From an uncultured Aquimarina sp. (lineage in GTDB: Bacteria > Bacteroidota > Bacteroidia > Flavobacteriales > Flavobacteriaceae): a stretch of DNA of 64,000 nucleotides. The stretch spans positions 310,001 to 374,000 of the forward strand of contig CANMSL010000002.1 of assembly GCA_947500505.1 (NCBI GenBank). Direction: 5' to 3'. The notes under the pieces are model-generated. The model was given only the letters and a program-made list of their open reading frames with translations, made no database searches and was not told where the DNA came from. Shown here piece after piece: positions 32,720 through 42,524 of this stretch. Position numbers and translations under genes: made by a program. Every line of letters starts with the position of its first letter. Positions within the stretch are counted from its first letter, which is position 1.

Positions 32720-33190
32720 ACAGCTTGTTGTTCAATAATATAATTTGCTCCAAATTGAATGACTATGCAAAGCATAGCCATAAAATATCAACTTGTGCAG
32801 TAACTAAACACCTTGCCTAAAACCATTAATGCATTCGCTATTCACTCATAAGTAATATATAACGGGAATTTGTGGGAATATCGAGTAATTATAACTGATA
32901 TCGAAATCATAGAAACATCACAAGGGCTTGGCAAAATTAGAGCTGCGGGTGAGGGGAATTCAGAATGTCGGTATATCGCACAAAATTTGCCGCTGAGCGA
33001 GGTAATGGGGTGTTGATAGGAAATTCATAGTGCAAATATTTACCACGCTGTATGAGGCTAAAAACAACTTCTTTGCTAAAATACTATTATTCGATCTGAG
33101 TACAGAACAAAGGTGATAGTTCGATCTCAAGTATAAGGTGAGGAACTTATCTTCAATTAAAGAATGTTGTCCCTATGTTGTCCCCGAAAA
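32720..33190. other. Gene-free stretch at the plasmid-chromosome junction
   Basis: No supported ORF, tRNA or repeat. Two copies of TTCGATCT (33090 and 33122 area) are near each other. TTGTCC(C)-type words near 33166-33185, next to the tRNA terminator, resemble the 3' end of integrase genes that sit beside tRNAs, but no integrase frame is intact. A boundary between accessory and chromosomal DNA probably lies here. Confidence 0.4.
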
Positions 33191-33195
33191 AAAGG

Positions 33196-33229
33196 AAAGC
33201 CCTGAGTTGTTATATACTCAGGGCTTTTT
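33196..33229. terminator. Bidirectional terminator beside tRNA-Gln
   Basis: AAAGCCCTGAGT (33196-33207) pairs perfectly with ACTCAGGGCTTT (33216-33227), with T-runs on both strands. On the minus strand it ends the tRNA-Gln transcript. Confidence 0.85.
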
Positions 33230-33232
33230 CCG

Positions 33233-33305
33233 TTGGTCTACTAGGGCTCGAACCTAGACTCTTCTGGACCAAAACCAGACGTGTTGCCAGTTACACCATA
33301 GACCA
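33233..33305 (-). tRNA. tRNA-Gln (anticodon TTG)
   Basis: Read on the minus strand: 7-bp acceptor stem TGGTCTA/TAGACCA, D arm around TGGTGTAACTGGCAACA, anticodon stem TCTGG/CCAGA with loop TTTTGGT giving anticodon TTG, T arm CTAGGTTCGAGCCCTAG, discriminator A. The CCA end is not encoded. The gene is 73 bases long and marks the edge of the accessory region, a common integration target. Confidence 0.92.
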
Positions 33306-33322
33306 ATATGTCTTTGCGGGTG

Positions 33323-33353
33323 CAAATTTAATACATTCTTTTTGCTCTGCAAA
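33323..33353 (-). promoter_or_regulatory. Bacteroidota promoter for tRNA-Gln
   Basis: On the minus strand, TTTG (33353-33350), 19 bases, then TAAATTTG (33330-33323) match the Bacteroidota -33/-7 consensus TTTG-N19-TAnnTTTG, ending 17 bases before the tRNA. Confidence 0.75.
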
Positions 33354-33522
33354 CATTTTTTATAAAAAATTATCTTCGCACTATTTTTTAACGATTAAAT
33401 CATCATTAATTTAAATACAACTCCATCAAAATATAAACTTCTGTTAAGCGTTTGCTAAAAAAACTAATAGAGAAGTATTTTTATTACTAAATTCGCCACA
33501 CGTTATATAACAGTTATATCTT

Positions 33523-36500
33523 ATGAGTACATTCAACTTTAAAAAGTGGAATAAAATATTAGGATGGGTAGTTTTTACCATTTCATTATGTGTTTACTAC
33601 CTTACCGTGGAGCCGACAGCAAGTTTTTGGGATGCCGGTGAGTACATCGCAACCTCATCTAAACTACAAGTAGGACATCCTCCGGGTGCACCTTTATTTC
33701 AAATGATCGGTGCTTTTGCTTCAATATTTGCTTCAGATGCTACTCAAATTGCATTTGTAGTTAATATGACATCAGCTTTTGCCAGTGCTTTTGCTATTCT
33801 GTTTATGTTTTGGTCTATAACAATTCTGGTACAAAAGATTATTATAAAAGATGAAAAATTTACAGAAGGTAAAGCTTTGGCTACTCTTGGGAGTGGTCTG
33901 GTAGGATCATTAGCATTTGCTTTTACCGATAGTTTTTGGTTCAATGCGGTAGAAGCCGAAGTGTATGCGATGGCTACCTGTATTTTATCCATTCTTTTCT
34001 ATCTTGGATTACTTTGGGAAAGAGATATGCACAAACCTCGGGGAAATCGATGGCTAATTTTAATAGCTTTTGTTGCCGGACTTTCTTTTGGAATTCACTT
34101 TATGGGATTACTGTCTATTCCCGCTATTGGATTACTCTATTATTTTAAAAACTATAAAGTAACAGTAAAAAACTTTATTATCGCAAATGTAGTGGTAGTA
34201 GCAATTCTCTTATTTATTTTTAAATTATTACTCCCTACCACTCTAAAACTATTTGGTTGGTTTGAAGTAACATTTGTGAATAGTTTAGGGATGCCTTTCA
34301 ATTCGGGAACCATATTTTTAGGGCTGCTAATTGCGGCAGCATTTTTTTACATTCTTAAATATACCCGAAAAAAAGAATATCCATTAATTAACTCTGCCGT
34401 ATTATGTGTCCTATTTATATTTATTGGATTCTCTTGTTGGATTATGCTTCCTATCAGAGCAAATGCAGGAACGGTTATTAATGAGAACAACCCTAATAAT
34501 GCTCGTGAGTTATTAGCGTATTATAATCTGGAACAATATCCGGAAACCCATTTGTTCTACGGACCTCAATTTACTGAGATATACGCTGGTTTAGATGAGG
34601 ATAATCCATACGAAGATGACAAACCCAAATATGAAAAAAACCTTAAAACCGGAAAATATGACATCGTAAATGATTGGAAAAATGCCAAACAAAACATAGA
34701 CGATGACCATAAGGCTTTTCTTCCCAGAATGTGGAGTACCGAACATATATCTAATTATATGGATTTTACCGGACCTATAAAATTTACAATAAAACCGGAA
34801 TATCAAGATGAATCTGAGTTATTAGAAGCGGTAACACAATTTAGAAGAGAGTATGCTGTAGGGAAATTAGATAATGATGATTACAACAAGTTTTTAAGAT
34901 CATTTGGAGATTATCTCAATGTAGAAAAGCCTTCGTTTAAATCAAATATTCAGTATCTGATTGAATACCAAATGGGATATATGTACTGGAGGTATTTTAT
35001 GTGGAATTTTGTTGGTAGACAAGATGATAATCAAGGAAAGTACACAAACCTGGAAGGAAATTGGTTAAGCGGTATTAAATTTATTGATGAAATGCATCTT
35101 GGGTCACAAGATAATCTACCCAGCGATGTTCTTAAAAATAAAGCTCGTAATACCTATTACTTTTTACCGTTACTATTAGGGCTAATTGGTTTTGTATTCC
35201 AGATGCAGCGTGATAAAAAGAACTTCTGGGTGCTGTTGGTGTTTTTCTTATTTACCGGTTTGGCCTTAAAAATATATCTTAATGAAAGACCTTTTGAACC
35301 CAGAGAACGAGATTATGCCTTGGTTGGTTCTTTTTATGTATTTGCCATTTGGATCGGTTTTGGAGTGTATGCATTATTTGATATCCTAAAAAACTCAATA
35401 AAACCAAAGTTACTCGCGCCTATTATTACAAGTATATGCTTATTAGCAGTACCTGTGCTTTTAGCAGCTCAAAACTGGGATGATCACGATAGATCCAATA
35501 GATATACTGCACAATCAATGGCTAAAATGTATCTACAATCTTGTCAGAAAGACGCAATTCTTTTTACCATCGGTGACAATGATACATTTGCATTGTGGTA
35601 TGCTCAGGAAATAGAAGGATATAGAACTGATGTACGAACAGTAAATACCAGTCTTTTTGCTACTGATTGGTACATCGATCAGATGAAGCGAGCAGCATAC
35701 GATAGTAAACCAATACCATCGCAATTGACCCACGATTTCTATCGATTTGGCACTAACGACGCTATTTATTACAAGCCAGTTACAAATGATACTATGCTAA
35801 TCAAAAACTGGATGAGATGGATAGAAACAGATGATCCACGAACCAAAGGTGATCTACAAAACGGAAAACAAGTAAATACTTTTCCTACTAAGCACATTAG
35901 AATTCCCGTAGATAAAGAAGCTGTTCTTAGAAATGGCATTGTTCCCCAGAAAGATGCCGATCTTATTGTACCATATATAGATATCCATCTTAAAGGAGAT
36001 TTGTTATTTAAGAATCGTCTTTTAATGCTAGACATTATCGCCAATAATAATTGGGAAAGACCAATATATTTTACCGGAGGTAGTTTTGGAGATGATGACT
36101 ATCTATGGATGAAAGATTATCTTCAATTAGACGGTGTTACCTATAAATTAGTACCAATAAGGACTCCTATAGACAAAAGGAACCCATATGATATGGGACG
36201 TATTGACACTGATGTTATGTACAAAAACGTGACGAGCTGGGATTGGGGTAATAGTGAAGATCCTAATATTTATCACGATCCTGAAACGCGCAAAAATGCC
36301 ATAACCTATAGAAGTAACCTTGCGAGATTAGTAGAAGCACTAATTAAAGAAGGCAAAAACGATAAGGCTAAAGAAGTCCTTGATTTAGGTATGGAAAAAA
36401 TGCCTATAGAGTTTTATGAGTACTATACATTGTTAGAACCTTATGTTAGCGGATATTATAAAATAGGTGAAAAAGAAAAGGCGCGTGAGTTATGGAATAA

Positions 36501-36822
36501 AATTGCTAAAAAATATCAGGAGCAACTTACATATTTTGGAAGTCTGACATTAGAGGAACAATATGAATATGCAAGTGAAATAGTGAGTAACGTAGAACGA
36601 TATAGAAGTGTGGTTGATTTATTGCTGATCAATCAGGATAGGGAAATGATCGAAGAAAAAGCTGAGGAATTCAATAGATATCTTAGATTATTTACCAGGC
36701 TATATTCTGAAGATGAAGAATATGATAATCAAGATGCTATGGACAAACCAGAGCGAGATTTACAAAAAGAACTTCAGGATAGTCAACAGGTACTGGATAC
36801 CTTAGAAAATATATCAAGTTAG
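33523..36822 (+). CDS. Glycosyltransferase family 117 protein (DUF2723)
   Basis: 1099 aa. The N-terminal half is a multi-helix membrane domain of the O-mannosyltransferase (GT-C) kind; the DUF2723 signature FWDAGEYIATSSKLQVGHPP lies in the first luminal loop with the catalytic-type Asp/Glu. Residues 530-650 add further helices (TYYFLPLLLGLIGF). The C-terminal part is soluble with TPR-like helices near 920-1030. Family members are widespread in Bacteroidota and are thought to glycosylate exported proteins. Single gene with the convergent tRNA upstream. Confidence 0.85.
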   Translation: MSTFNFKKWNKILGWVVFTISLCVYYLTVEPTASFWDAGEYIATSSKLQVGHPPGAPLFQMIGAFASIFASDATQIAFVVNMTSAFASAFAILFMFWSITILVQKIIIKDEKFTEGKALATLGSGLVGSLAFAFTDSFWFNAVEAEVYAMATCILSILFYLGLLWERDMHKPRGNRWLILIAFVAGLSFGIHFMGLLSIPAIGLLYYFKNYKVTVKNFIIANVVVVAILLFIFKLLLPTTLKLFGWFEVTFVNSLGMPFNSGTIFLGLLIAAAFFYILKYTRKKEYPLINSAVLCVLFIFIGFSCWIMLPIRANAGTVINENNPNNARELLAYYNLEQYPETHLFYGPQFTEIYAGLDEDNPYEDDKPKYEKNLKTGKYDIVNDWKNAKQNIDDDHKAFLPRMWSTEHISNYMDFTGPIKFTIKPEYQDESELLEAVTQFRREYAVGKLDNDDYNKFLRSFGDYLNVEKPSFKSNIQYLIEYQMGYMYWRYFMWNFVGRQDDNQGKYTNLEGNWLSGIKFIDEMHLGSQDNLPSDVLKNKARNTYYFLPLLLGLIGFVFQMQRDKKNFWVLLVFFLFTGLALKIYLNERPFEPRERDYALVGSFYVFAIWIGFGVYALFDILKNSIKPKLLAPIITSICLLAVPVLLAAQNWDDHDRSNRYTAQSMAKMYLQSCQKDAILFTIGDNDTFALWYAQEIEGYRTDVRTVNTSLFATDWYIDQMKRAAYDSKPIPSQLTHDFYRFGTNDAIYYKPVTNDTMLIKNWMRWIETDDPRTKGDLQNGKQVNTFPTKHIRIPVDKEAVLRNGIVPQKDADLIVPYIDIHLKGDLLFKNRLLMLDIIANNNWERPIYFTGGSFGDDDYLWMKDYLQLDGVTYKLVPIRTPIDKRNPYDMGRIDTDVMYKNVTSWDWGNSEDPNIYHDPETRKNAITYRSNLARLVEALIKEGKNDKAKEVLDLGMEKMPIEFYEYYTLLEPYVSGYYKIGEKEKARELWNKIAKKYQEQLTYFGSLTLEEQYEYASEIVSNVERYRSVVDLLLINQDREMIEEKAEEFNRYLRLFTRLYSEDEEYDNQDAMDKPERDLQKELQDSQQVLDTLENISS

Positions 36823-36834
36823 TAAATTTATAGC

Positions 36835-36858
36835 GCCTTGCACTTGTAAGGCTCTGTT
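36835..36858 (+). terminator. Weak terminator after GT117 gene
   Basis: GCCTT (36835-36839) and AAGGC (36848-36852) with a T-rich tail (ctgttttt). Confidence 0.45.
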
Positions 36859-36872
36859 TTTATAAATTCAGT

Positions 36873-37511
36873 TTGAATATAATACCTGCGAAAACACCTA
36901 GTAGTATAAAATTACTTTTCCCTGATTATACCTGGGATTTTTATTCAAAAAAGGAAAAAAAACTCTATCTTACTTTCGATGATGGACCTATTCCGGAGGT
37001 TACGGAATTTGTATTAGATCAACTTCGTCTTTTTGGCGCGAGAGCTACCTTCTTTTGTATTGGTGAGAACATTAAAAAACATCCTGAGATTTTTAATAAA
37101 ATCATAGCAGATAGACATAGTGTTTGTAATCATACTATGAATCATTTAAAAGCCAGAAAAAACAATCTCGAGACATATCTTGAGAATGTGATTGAATGTG
37201 AAAATTTAATAAGGGAACATACTGTTATAGGATCTAAACTCTTTAGACCACCTTATGGACAAATTAGTAGAGCGAAATTAACTGCGCTGAGGAAACTTGG
37301 ATATCAAATTGTATTATGGGATATTTTATCGAAAGACTGGGATAAAAACATATCACTGGAACATTGTTTGAACAATGTGGTAAATAATTCAAAAGACGGA
37401 AGTATTATAGTTTTTCACGATAGTATTAAGGCTGCGACAAATCTAAAATTTGCTCTACCCAGAGTATTAGAATATTTTACTAAAAAAGGATATGTCTTTG
37501 ATAGAATATAA
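36873..37511 (+). CDS. Polysaccharide deacetylase (NodB domain)
   Basis: 212 aa, TTG start; a start here is supported by the N-terminus NIIPAKTP, usual for this flavobacterial family. Motifs of carbohydrate esterase family 4: TFDDGP (residues 34-39, catalytic Asp pair), HTMNH with the metal His pair, RPPYGQ, LWDILSKDWD and IIVFHDS. No signal peptide. Metal-dependent removal of acetyl groups from a cell-wall or exopolysaccharide sugar is the family activity; substrate unknown. Confidence 0.85.
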   Translation: MNIIPAKTPSSIKLLFPDYTWDFYSKKEKKLYLTFDDGPIPEVTEFVLDQLRLFGARATFFCIGENIKKHPEIFNKIIADRHSVCNHTMNHLKARKNNLETYLENVIECENLIREHTVIGSKLFRPPYGQISRAKLTALRKLGYQIVLWDILSKDWDKNISLEHCLNNVVNNSKDGSIIVFHDSIKAATNLKFALPRVLEYFTKKGYVFDRI

Positions 37512-37534
37512 ATAGTTTACCGAAATACTGGAAA

Positions 37535-37831
37535 CTAAACATATTCTTTCATAAGCCCGATCAGTGTATTCGCGTCTTGCTCTCCACTCTGTCTCCACAC
37601 CATCTCACCATTCTTATAAATCATAAGTGTAGGAAGACCTTTAATTCTTAGGGCCGTAGCCAATTCTTCATTTTTATCCACATCTATTTTTATCACTTTG
37701 GCTTTATCCCCAAGAGCTGCTGCTACATCTCTCAATACAGGATGCATTGAAACTGATGGTTCATTCCATTCAGTATAGAAATCCAGTAAGACCGGAACTT
37801 CAATACCTATTAACTCTCCAAACTTTGACAT
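37535..37831 (-). CDS. Thioredoxin-fold protein with both active-site Cys lost
   Basis: 98 aa, complete thioredoxin fold: VLLDFYTEWNEPSVSM, KVIKIDVDKNEELA, IKGLPTLMIYKNGE (cis-Pro kept). The active site WCxxC is replaced by WNEPS: residues 23 and 26 are Asn and Ser. It cannot do dithiol exchange. It may be a binding or chaperone-like thioredoxin. No frameshift or stop is seen, so it seems maintained. Confidence 0.8.
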   Translation of the reverse strand: MSKFGELIGIEVPVLLDFYTEWNEPSVSMHPVLRDVAAALGDKAKVIKIDVDKNEELATALRIKGLPTLMIYKNGEMVWRQSGEQDANTLIGLMKEYV

Positions 37832-37913
37832 GATCTAAAAAATTTATCTTCTAACATCTGTATGATAACGAATAAAGATGCTATATAATTGTAAATATAA
37901 CATTTTCTACGAA

Positions 37914-39152
37914 TTAAGTAGGCCTAGCACCTTTTCTCAACTCTATCACAGTAATTTCCGGCCATATACCAACCCTACCCGGAAAGGCGTGAAAACCAAA
38001 ACCTCTATTCACGTTAAGGTACCGACCCATTTCATTATACATTCCTGCCCATTGTTTATATACATACTGAACAGGACTCCATTTTAGAAATCCGGGAATT
38101 TCTATACCAAACTGAAATCCATGTGTATGCCCACTAAGCGTAAGATGATAATGATCTTCGTGTTTTTTAACCTCATACTCCCAATGAGAAGGATCATGAC
38201 TCAATAGAATCTTAAAGTCATCCTTAGAAACACCTTGTGATGCTTGCTTTAAATCTCCTGCTTTTTTGAAATTATGTCCCCAATTCTCTACACCAACGAT
38301 AGCAATACGTTCTCCATCTTTCTCCACAAATGCATTTTCGTTCAATAATAACCTAAAGTCAATTTTAGAATGCACTTGTTTAATTGCTTCAAAATTAGCA
38401 GCTTTTTCTTCTTCGGTATCCCAGGTAACATATTCACCATAGTCATGATTGCCCAGAATAGAATACTTACCGTGAGTAGGATCATTTAATCCTTTAAAAA
38501 CATCTATCCAATCATCCATTTCACTAGCCATAGTATTTACGATGTCTCCTGTAAAAACCAATAAATCAGTTTGTTGTTGGTTAATTAAATCTATGGCATA
38601 TTCAATCTTAGCGACTTCATCAAAACTACCGGAATGGATATCGGAAATCTGTGTCAACCGAAATCCATCAAATGCATTTGGTAAATCATCAAAGTAAAGT
38701 ACATGATTGATCACCTTAAAATTATACTTCCCCCTGAAAATCCCGTGAACTAAACCTGCAAACGGAATTGCAGCAACACCTAATGCCAACTGACTAATAA
38801 ACTTTCTCCGATCAGGTAAATATTGGGTCGCATTTCCATCAAAAAAGGTATTTGTAAGATATGTATAGCCAGCTATACAAAGCCTAATGATATCTTCCCC
38901 AAACATAAATAGCACCAGTATTAACTTTGGTACTAATGTAACCAACAATAAACCACTTGCTCTTAAAGAATATTTTGTAGGGCCGACACTTCTATCATAA
39001 TTAGCAAAAACAAAGATGACATATCCAATAACAAGTAATGAAAAAATCAAATACATTACCTGAACCCATTGGTTTTTAGATAGGGTTCGTATAACCTGAT
39101 AGGCATATATTTCTATAAAAACATATAATATTAAAGGAATGATCCAGCGCAT
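37914..39152 (-). CDS. Membrane-anchored metallophosphoesterase
   Basis: 412 aa. Three or four N-terminal helices (IIPLILYVFIEIYAY, VMYLIFSLLVIGYVIFVF, LLVTLVPKLILVLFMFG, and a later ISQLALGVAAIPFAGL) precede a calcineurin-like domain: ISDIHSG, FTGDIVN, LGNHDYG, LLSHDPS and SGHTHGFQFG, giving the full two-metal set. The family resembles YkuE-type enzymes, which act on lipids or phosphoesters. Function of this one unknown. Divergent from polA with a long intergenic region. Confidence 0.85.
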   Translation of the reverse strand: MRWIIPLILYVFIEIYAYQVIRTLSKNQWVQVMYLIFSLLVIGYVIFVFANYDRSVGPTKYSLRASGLLLVTLVPKLILVLFMFGEDIIRLCIAGYTYLTNTFFDGNATQYLPDRRKFISQLALGVAAIPFAGLVHGIFRGKYNFKVINHVLYFDDLPNAFDGFRLTQISDIHSGSFDEVAKIEYAIDLINQQQTDLLVFTGDIVNTMASEMDDWIDVFKGLNDPTHGKYSILGNHDYGEYVTWDTEEEKAANFEAIKQVHSKIDFRLLLNENAFVEKDGERIAIVGVENWGHNFKKAGDLKQASQGVSKDDFKILLSHDPSHWEYEVKKHEDHYHLTLSGHTHGFQFGIEIPGFLKWSPVQYVYKQWAGMYNEMGRYLNVNRGFGFHAFPGRVGIWPEITVIELRKGARPT

Positions 39153-39333
39153 GTTAGAAACAAAATTTATTAATGAAACAAAGCTATCCTACCTTTAATC
39201 AATCAGGGTTATATTTAAGTAAAAATTAACTGTTTATAAAGGAATCGTAAGAAAATAAGTCATTTACAATATTATCAATATATAAAACACTATAAATCTC
39301 ATAATTTTCTTTCGTATGTAAATTTTTTATTCG

Positions 39334-39480
39334 TACCTTCGTTCTACCATACAGCTATGGGATTTACAAAAAAAACCTACATTATTTAGAAAATATTACT
39401 ATCGTATTTATAGCAATTGATAACATTGTTATCAATTTTATTTTGGGGCGAAATGCCGTCATTTACTGACGGCATTTCTT
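39334..39480 (+). ncRNA. Candidate small RNA upstream of polA
   Basis: The 39153-39552 gap has no gene, but contains a promoter-like TTCG-N19-TACCTTCG (39311-39341), a perfect palindrome AATTGATAAC/GTTATCAATT (39415-39437) and an 11-bp terminator (AAATGCCGTCA 39451-39461, TGACGGCATTT 39467-39477). A transcript of about 130 nt would start near 39348 and end near 39480. No plus-strand ORF precedes the terminator. The RNA itself is inferred. Confidence 0.4.
39451..39477 (+). terminator. Strong terminator with no gene upstream
   Basis: Perfect 11-bp stem AAATGCCGTCA/TGACGGCATTT with loop tttac, followed by CTTATTT. It ends 76 bases before polA, so it terminates something short upstream of it. 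Confidence 0.8.
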
Positions 39481-39552
39481 ATTTACTAAATTTTGAAACG
39501 ATTTTCATTAATCTTCTTTTTATATTGCATTTCTAAAAACTAAATACATATT

Positions 39553-42378
39553 ATGTCACAAAAACGTCTTTTCCTTCTGGATGCTTATGCACTGATTTTT
39601 CGCGGATACTATGCTTTAATCAAAAATCCAAGAATTAATTCTAAAGGTCAAGATACTTCTGCAATAATGGGATTTGTCAACTCTCTTTTTGATGTAATTA
39701 AAAGAGAAAATCCAGACCATCTTGCAGTAGCTTTTGACAAAGAAGGTAGTAAAGATCGTGTAGAAATGTATGCAGATTACAAAGCTAATCGAGATGAAAC
39801 CCCGGAAGCTATAAAAATTGCTGTTCCAATTATACAGGAGATTTTAAAAGCAATGCATATCCCTATTATTGAAAAGGCGGGTGTGGAGGCAGATGATCTT
39901 ATTGGAACTATCGCTAAACAAGCAGAAAAAGAGGGATACCAAACTTTTATGGTAACTCCAGATAAGGATTATGCACAACTAGTATCAGAGAACATTTTTA
40001 TGTATCGCCCCGCTAGAATGGGAAACGGTATTGAAATATGGGGGATTCCAGAAGTTCAAAAAAGATTTGAAGTCGAACATCCGGAACAGGTAATTGACTA
40101 TTTAGGAATGATGGGAGATGCTGTGGACAACATCCCCGGCTTGCCTGGTGTTGGTGATAAAACCGCTAAGAAATTTATCGCCGCTTATGGATCTATGGAG
40201 GGTCTCTTTGCAAACATTGATCAATTAAAAGGAAAAATGAAAGAAAAAGTAGAAGCTAATAAGGAATTAGGACTTTTATCTAAAAAATTAGCCACTATCC
40301 TTCTTGATTGTGATGTAACTTTTGATGCAAAAGATTATAAAATTTCTACTCCTGATGCAAAAAAAGTACAGGAAATCTTTGAAGAACTGGAATTCAGAAG
40401 GTTAACAGATCAATTTAACAAGATATTTTTTCCTTCAGAAACCAATGCGTCTACTTCAACTAATACTGTATCTTCTAAAAAACCAAATGAAAAAGCGGGT
40501 GCGGGTCAGTTTTCATTATTTGGTGATAATGAATCTTCTTCATCGACTACCACCTTTTCAAGTAGGAAAAACATCTCGAATACCGAACATTTTTACCAAT
40601 CCGTTGCTTCTGGAATGGCGATGAAGTTATTCCTTCAGAATTTATTAAAACAAGAAAGTGTTTGTTTCGATACCGAAACAACAGGACTTGACTCTCTTAC
40701 TGCAGAATTAGTGGGTATTGCTTTTTCCTGGGAGGCTGGAAAAGGATTTTACATCCCATTTCCGGAAGATCGAAAGGAAGCACAGGAATTAATCGAGCAG
40801 TTAAGACCTTTTTTTGAAGCTGAAAATATTACTAAAATCGGTCAAAATTTAAAATATGACATTAAGGTTTTAGCAAAATATAACCTGGAAGTAAAGGGGA
40901 AACTTTTTGATACAATGTTGGCTCATTATCTAATCAACCCGGATATGAGACATAATATGGATGTACTTTCTGAAACATACCTAAACTACACACCAGTTTC
41001 TATTACCGAATTGATAGGAAAGAAAGGGAAAAATCAATTGTCCTTCAGGCAAGTTCCGCAAGAGCAACAAACTGAATATGCTGTAGAGGATGCTGATATT
41101 ACCTATCAACTGAAAGAACATTTTACGCCAGAGCTTAATGAAGCTAATATTTTATCTTTATTCGAAGACATTGAAGTTCCTTTATTACGGGTCCTCGCCG
41201 CTATGGAAATAGAAGGAATTAATTTAGATAAAGAATTTCTACAATCACTTTCTCAAGAATTAGATAACGACATTAAATCTTTAGAGTCCAAAATATATAC
41301 AGAAGCGGGAGAAGAGTTCAACATCGCTTCACCCAAACAATTAGGAGTAATTCTATTTGAAAAAATGAAATTGGTAGACAAACCAAAAAAGACCAAAACG
41401 GGTCAGTATTCTACAGCAGAAGATGTCTTGTCTTATCTGGCCAAAGATCACAAAATCATTCAAAACATACTTGATTATCGAGGACTATCAAAACTAAAAA
41501 GTACTTACGTAGACGCCTTACCTAATCAGATAAACGAATCTACAGGTCGCGTGCATACAGATTACATGCAAACAGTAGCGGCTACCGGGAGATTGAGCTC
41601 CAATAATCCTAATCTACAGAATATTCCAATCAGAACTGAACGCGGAAGACAAGTGAGAAGAGCTTTTGTTCCCAGAAATGAAGAGTATACGCTGCTTGCC
41701 GCTGATTATTCTCAGATAGAACTGCGTATTATTGCAGCGTTAAGTGAAGAAGAAACAATGATCGAAGCTTTTAAAAACGGAGAAGATATTCACGCTTCTA
41801 CGGCTGCAAAAGTTTTTAATGTGCCGATTGAAGAAGTTTCCAGAGAACAACGATCTAACGCAAAGACAGTAAATTTTGGGATTATTTACGGCGTTTCTGC
41901 TTTTGGGTTGAGTAATCAAACGGACCTTTCTCGTAGCGAAGCAAAGGAATTGATCGAAACCTATTATAAAACGTATCCGAAACTACGTAATTACATGAGC
42001 GAATTAGTTGATTTTGCTAGAGAAAACGGATATGTACAAACAGTTCTGGGCAGACGTCGTTATCTTAAAGATATCAACTCTGCTAATGCTGTAGTAAGGG
42101 GAGCAGCAGAACGTAACGCAGTAAATGCTCCTATCCAAGGTAGTGCTGCCGATATTATTAAGATCGCTATGATAAATATTCATAGAAAACTAAAAGAAGG
42201 AAATTACAAAACCAAAATGCTGTTGCAGGTACACGATGAATTGGTTTTTGATGTTTACAAACCTGAACTGGAAAACATGCAGTCATTAATACAATCTGAA
42301 ATGGAAAATGCTTACACACTTGCTGTTCCGTTGGATGTAGATCTTGGAAAGGGAGACAATTGGCTAGAGGCACATTAA
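39553..42378 (+). CDS. polA: DNA polymerase I
   Basis: 941 aa with all three parts: 5' nuclease (residues 1-290, e.g. AGVEADDLIGTI, MGDAVDNIPGLPGVGDKTAK), 3'-5' exonuclease (FDTETTGLDSLTAELVGI near 374, acidic ExoI intact) and polymerase (LLAADYSQIELR near 716, and VHDELVFDV near 892). The linker around 295-330 is Ser/Thr-rich. Completes Okazaki fragments and repairs DNA. ATG start; nothing unusual in the sequence. Confidence 0.95.
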   Translation: MSQKRLFLLDAYALIFRGYYALIKNPRINSKGQDTSAIMGFVNSLFDVIKRENPDHLAVAFDKEGSKDRVEMYADYKANRDETPEAIKIAVPIIQEILKAMHIPIIEKAGVEADDLIGTIAKQAEKEGYQTFMVTPDKDYAQLVSENIFMYRPARMGNGIEIWGIPEVQKRFEVEHPEQVIDYLGMMGDAVDNIPGLPGVGDKTAKKFIAAYGSMEGLFANIDQLKGKMKEKVEANKELGLLSKKLATILLDCDVTFDAKDYKISTPDAKKVQEIFEELEFRRLTDQFNKIFFPSETNASTSTNTVSSKKPNEKAGAGQFSLFGDNESSSSTTTFSSRKNISNTEHFYQSVASGMAMKLFLQNLLKQESVCFDTETTGLDSLTAELVGIAFSWEAGKGFYIPFPEDRKEAQELIEQLRPFFEAENITKIGQNLKYDIKVLAKYNLEVKGKLFDTMLAHYLINPDMRHNMDVLSETYLNYTPVSITELIGKKGKNQLSFRQVPQEQQTEYAVEDADITYQLKEHFTPELNEANILSLFEDIEVPLLRVLAAMEIEGINLDKEFLQSLSQELDNDIKSLESKIYTEAGEEFNIASPKQLGVILFEKMKLVDKPKKTKTGQYSTAEDVLSYLAKDHKIIQNILDYRGLSKLKSTYVDALPNQINESTGRVHTDYMQTVAATGRLSSNNPNLQNIPIRTERGRQVRRAFVPRNEEYTLLAADYSQIELRIIAALSEEETMIEAFKNGEDIHASTAAKVFNVPIEEVSREQRSNAKTVNFGIIYGVSAFGLSNQTDLSRSEAKELIETYYKTYPKLRNYMSELVDFARENGYVQTVLGRRRYLKDINSANAVVRGAAERNAVNAPIQGSAADIIKIAMINIHRKLKEGNYKTKMLLQVHDELVFDVYKPELENMQSLIQSEMENAYTLAVPLDVDLGKGDNWLEAH

Positions 42379-42457
42379 AAAGATATAACTACTTTTAGAA
42401 TATTTGAGTTTAATATAACCTGAATTCGATGTAAGAAAATTTACGTCAGTCAAGAGT

Positions 42458-42524
42458 GTTCGCCTTAGGCGGACTGTACTTCGATAAACTCAGTAGAACT
42501 ATAGAAAACCTGCCGTCAGGCAGG
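42458..42524. repeat. REP-like extragenic palindromic repeat
   Basis: Two stems, GTTCGCC-TTA-GGCGGAC (42458-42474, one mismatch) and CCTGCC-GTCA-GGCAGG (42509-42524), flank ACTTCGATAAACTCAGTA, a phrase I recall as common in flavobacterial intergenic repeats. The stretch 42379-42586 has no gene. Confidence 0.45.

Noticed and set aside
33040..33190. Integrase remnant beside tRNA-Gln
   Set aside because: TTGTCC-type words recall integrase 3' ends, but no frame with catalytic Arg-His-Arg-Tyr residues could be read.
33175..33414. 79-aa ORF running across the tRNA-Gln region
   Set aside because: It reads the antisense strand of the tRNA and its terminator; this type of frame is a well-known artefact beside tRNAs.
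39311..39480. Spot 42-like RNA because it neighbours polA
   Set aside because: Proximity to polA is the only similarity; sequence and orientation give no support and the organism is distant.
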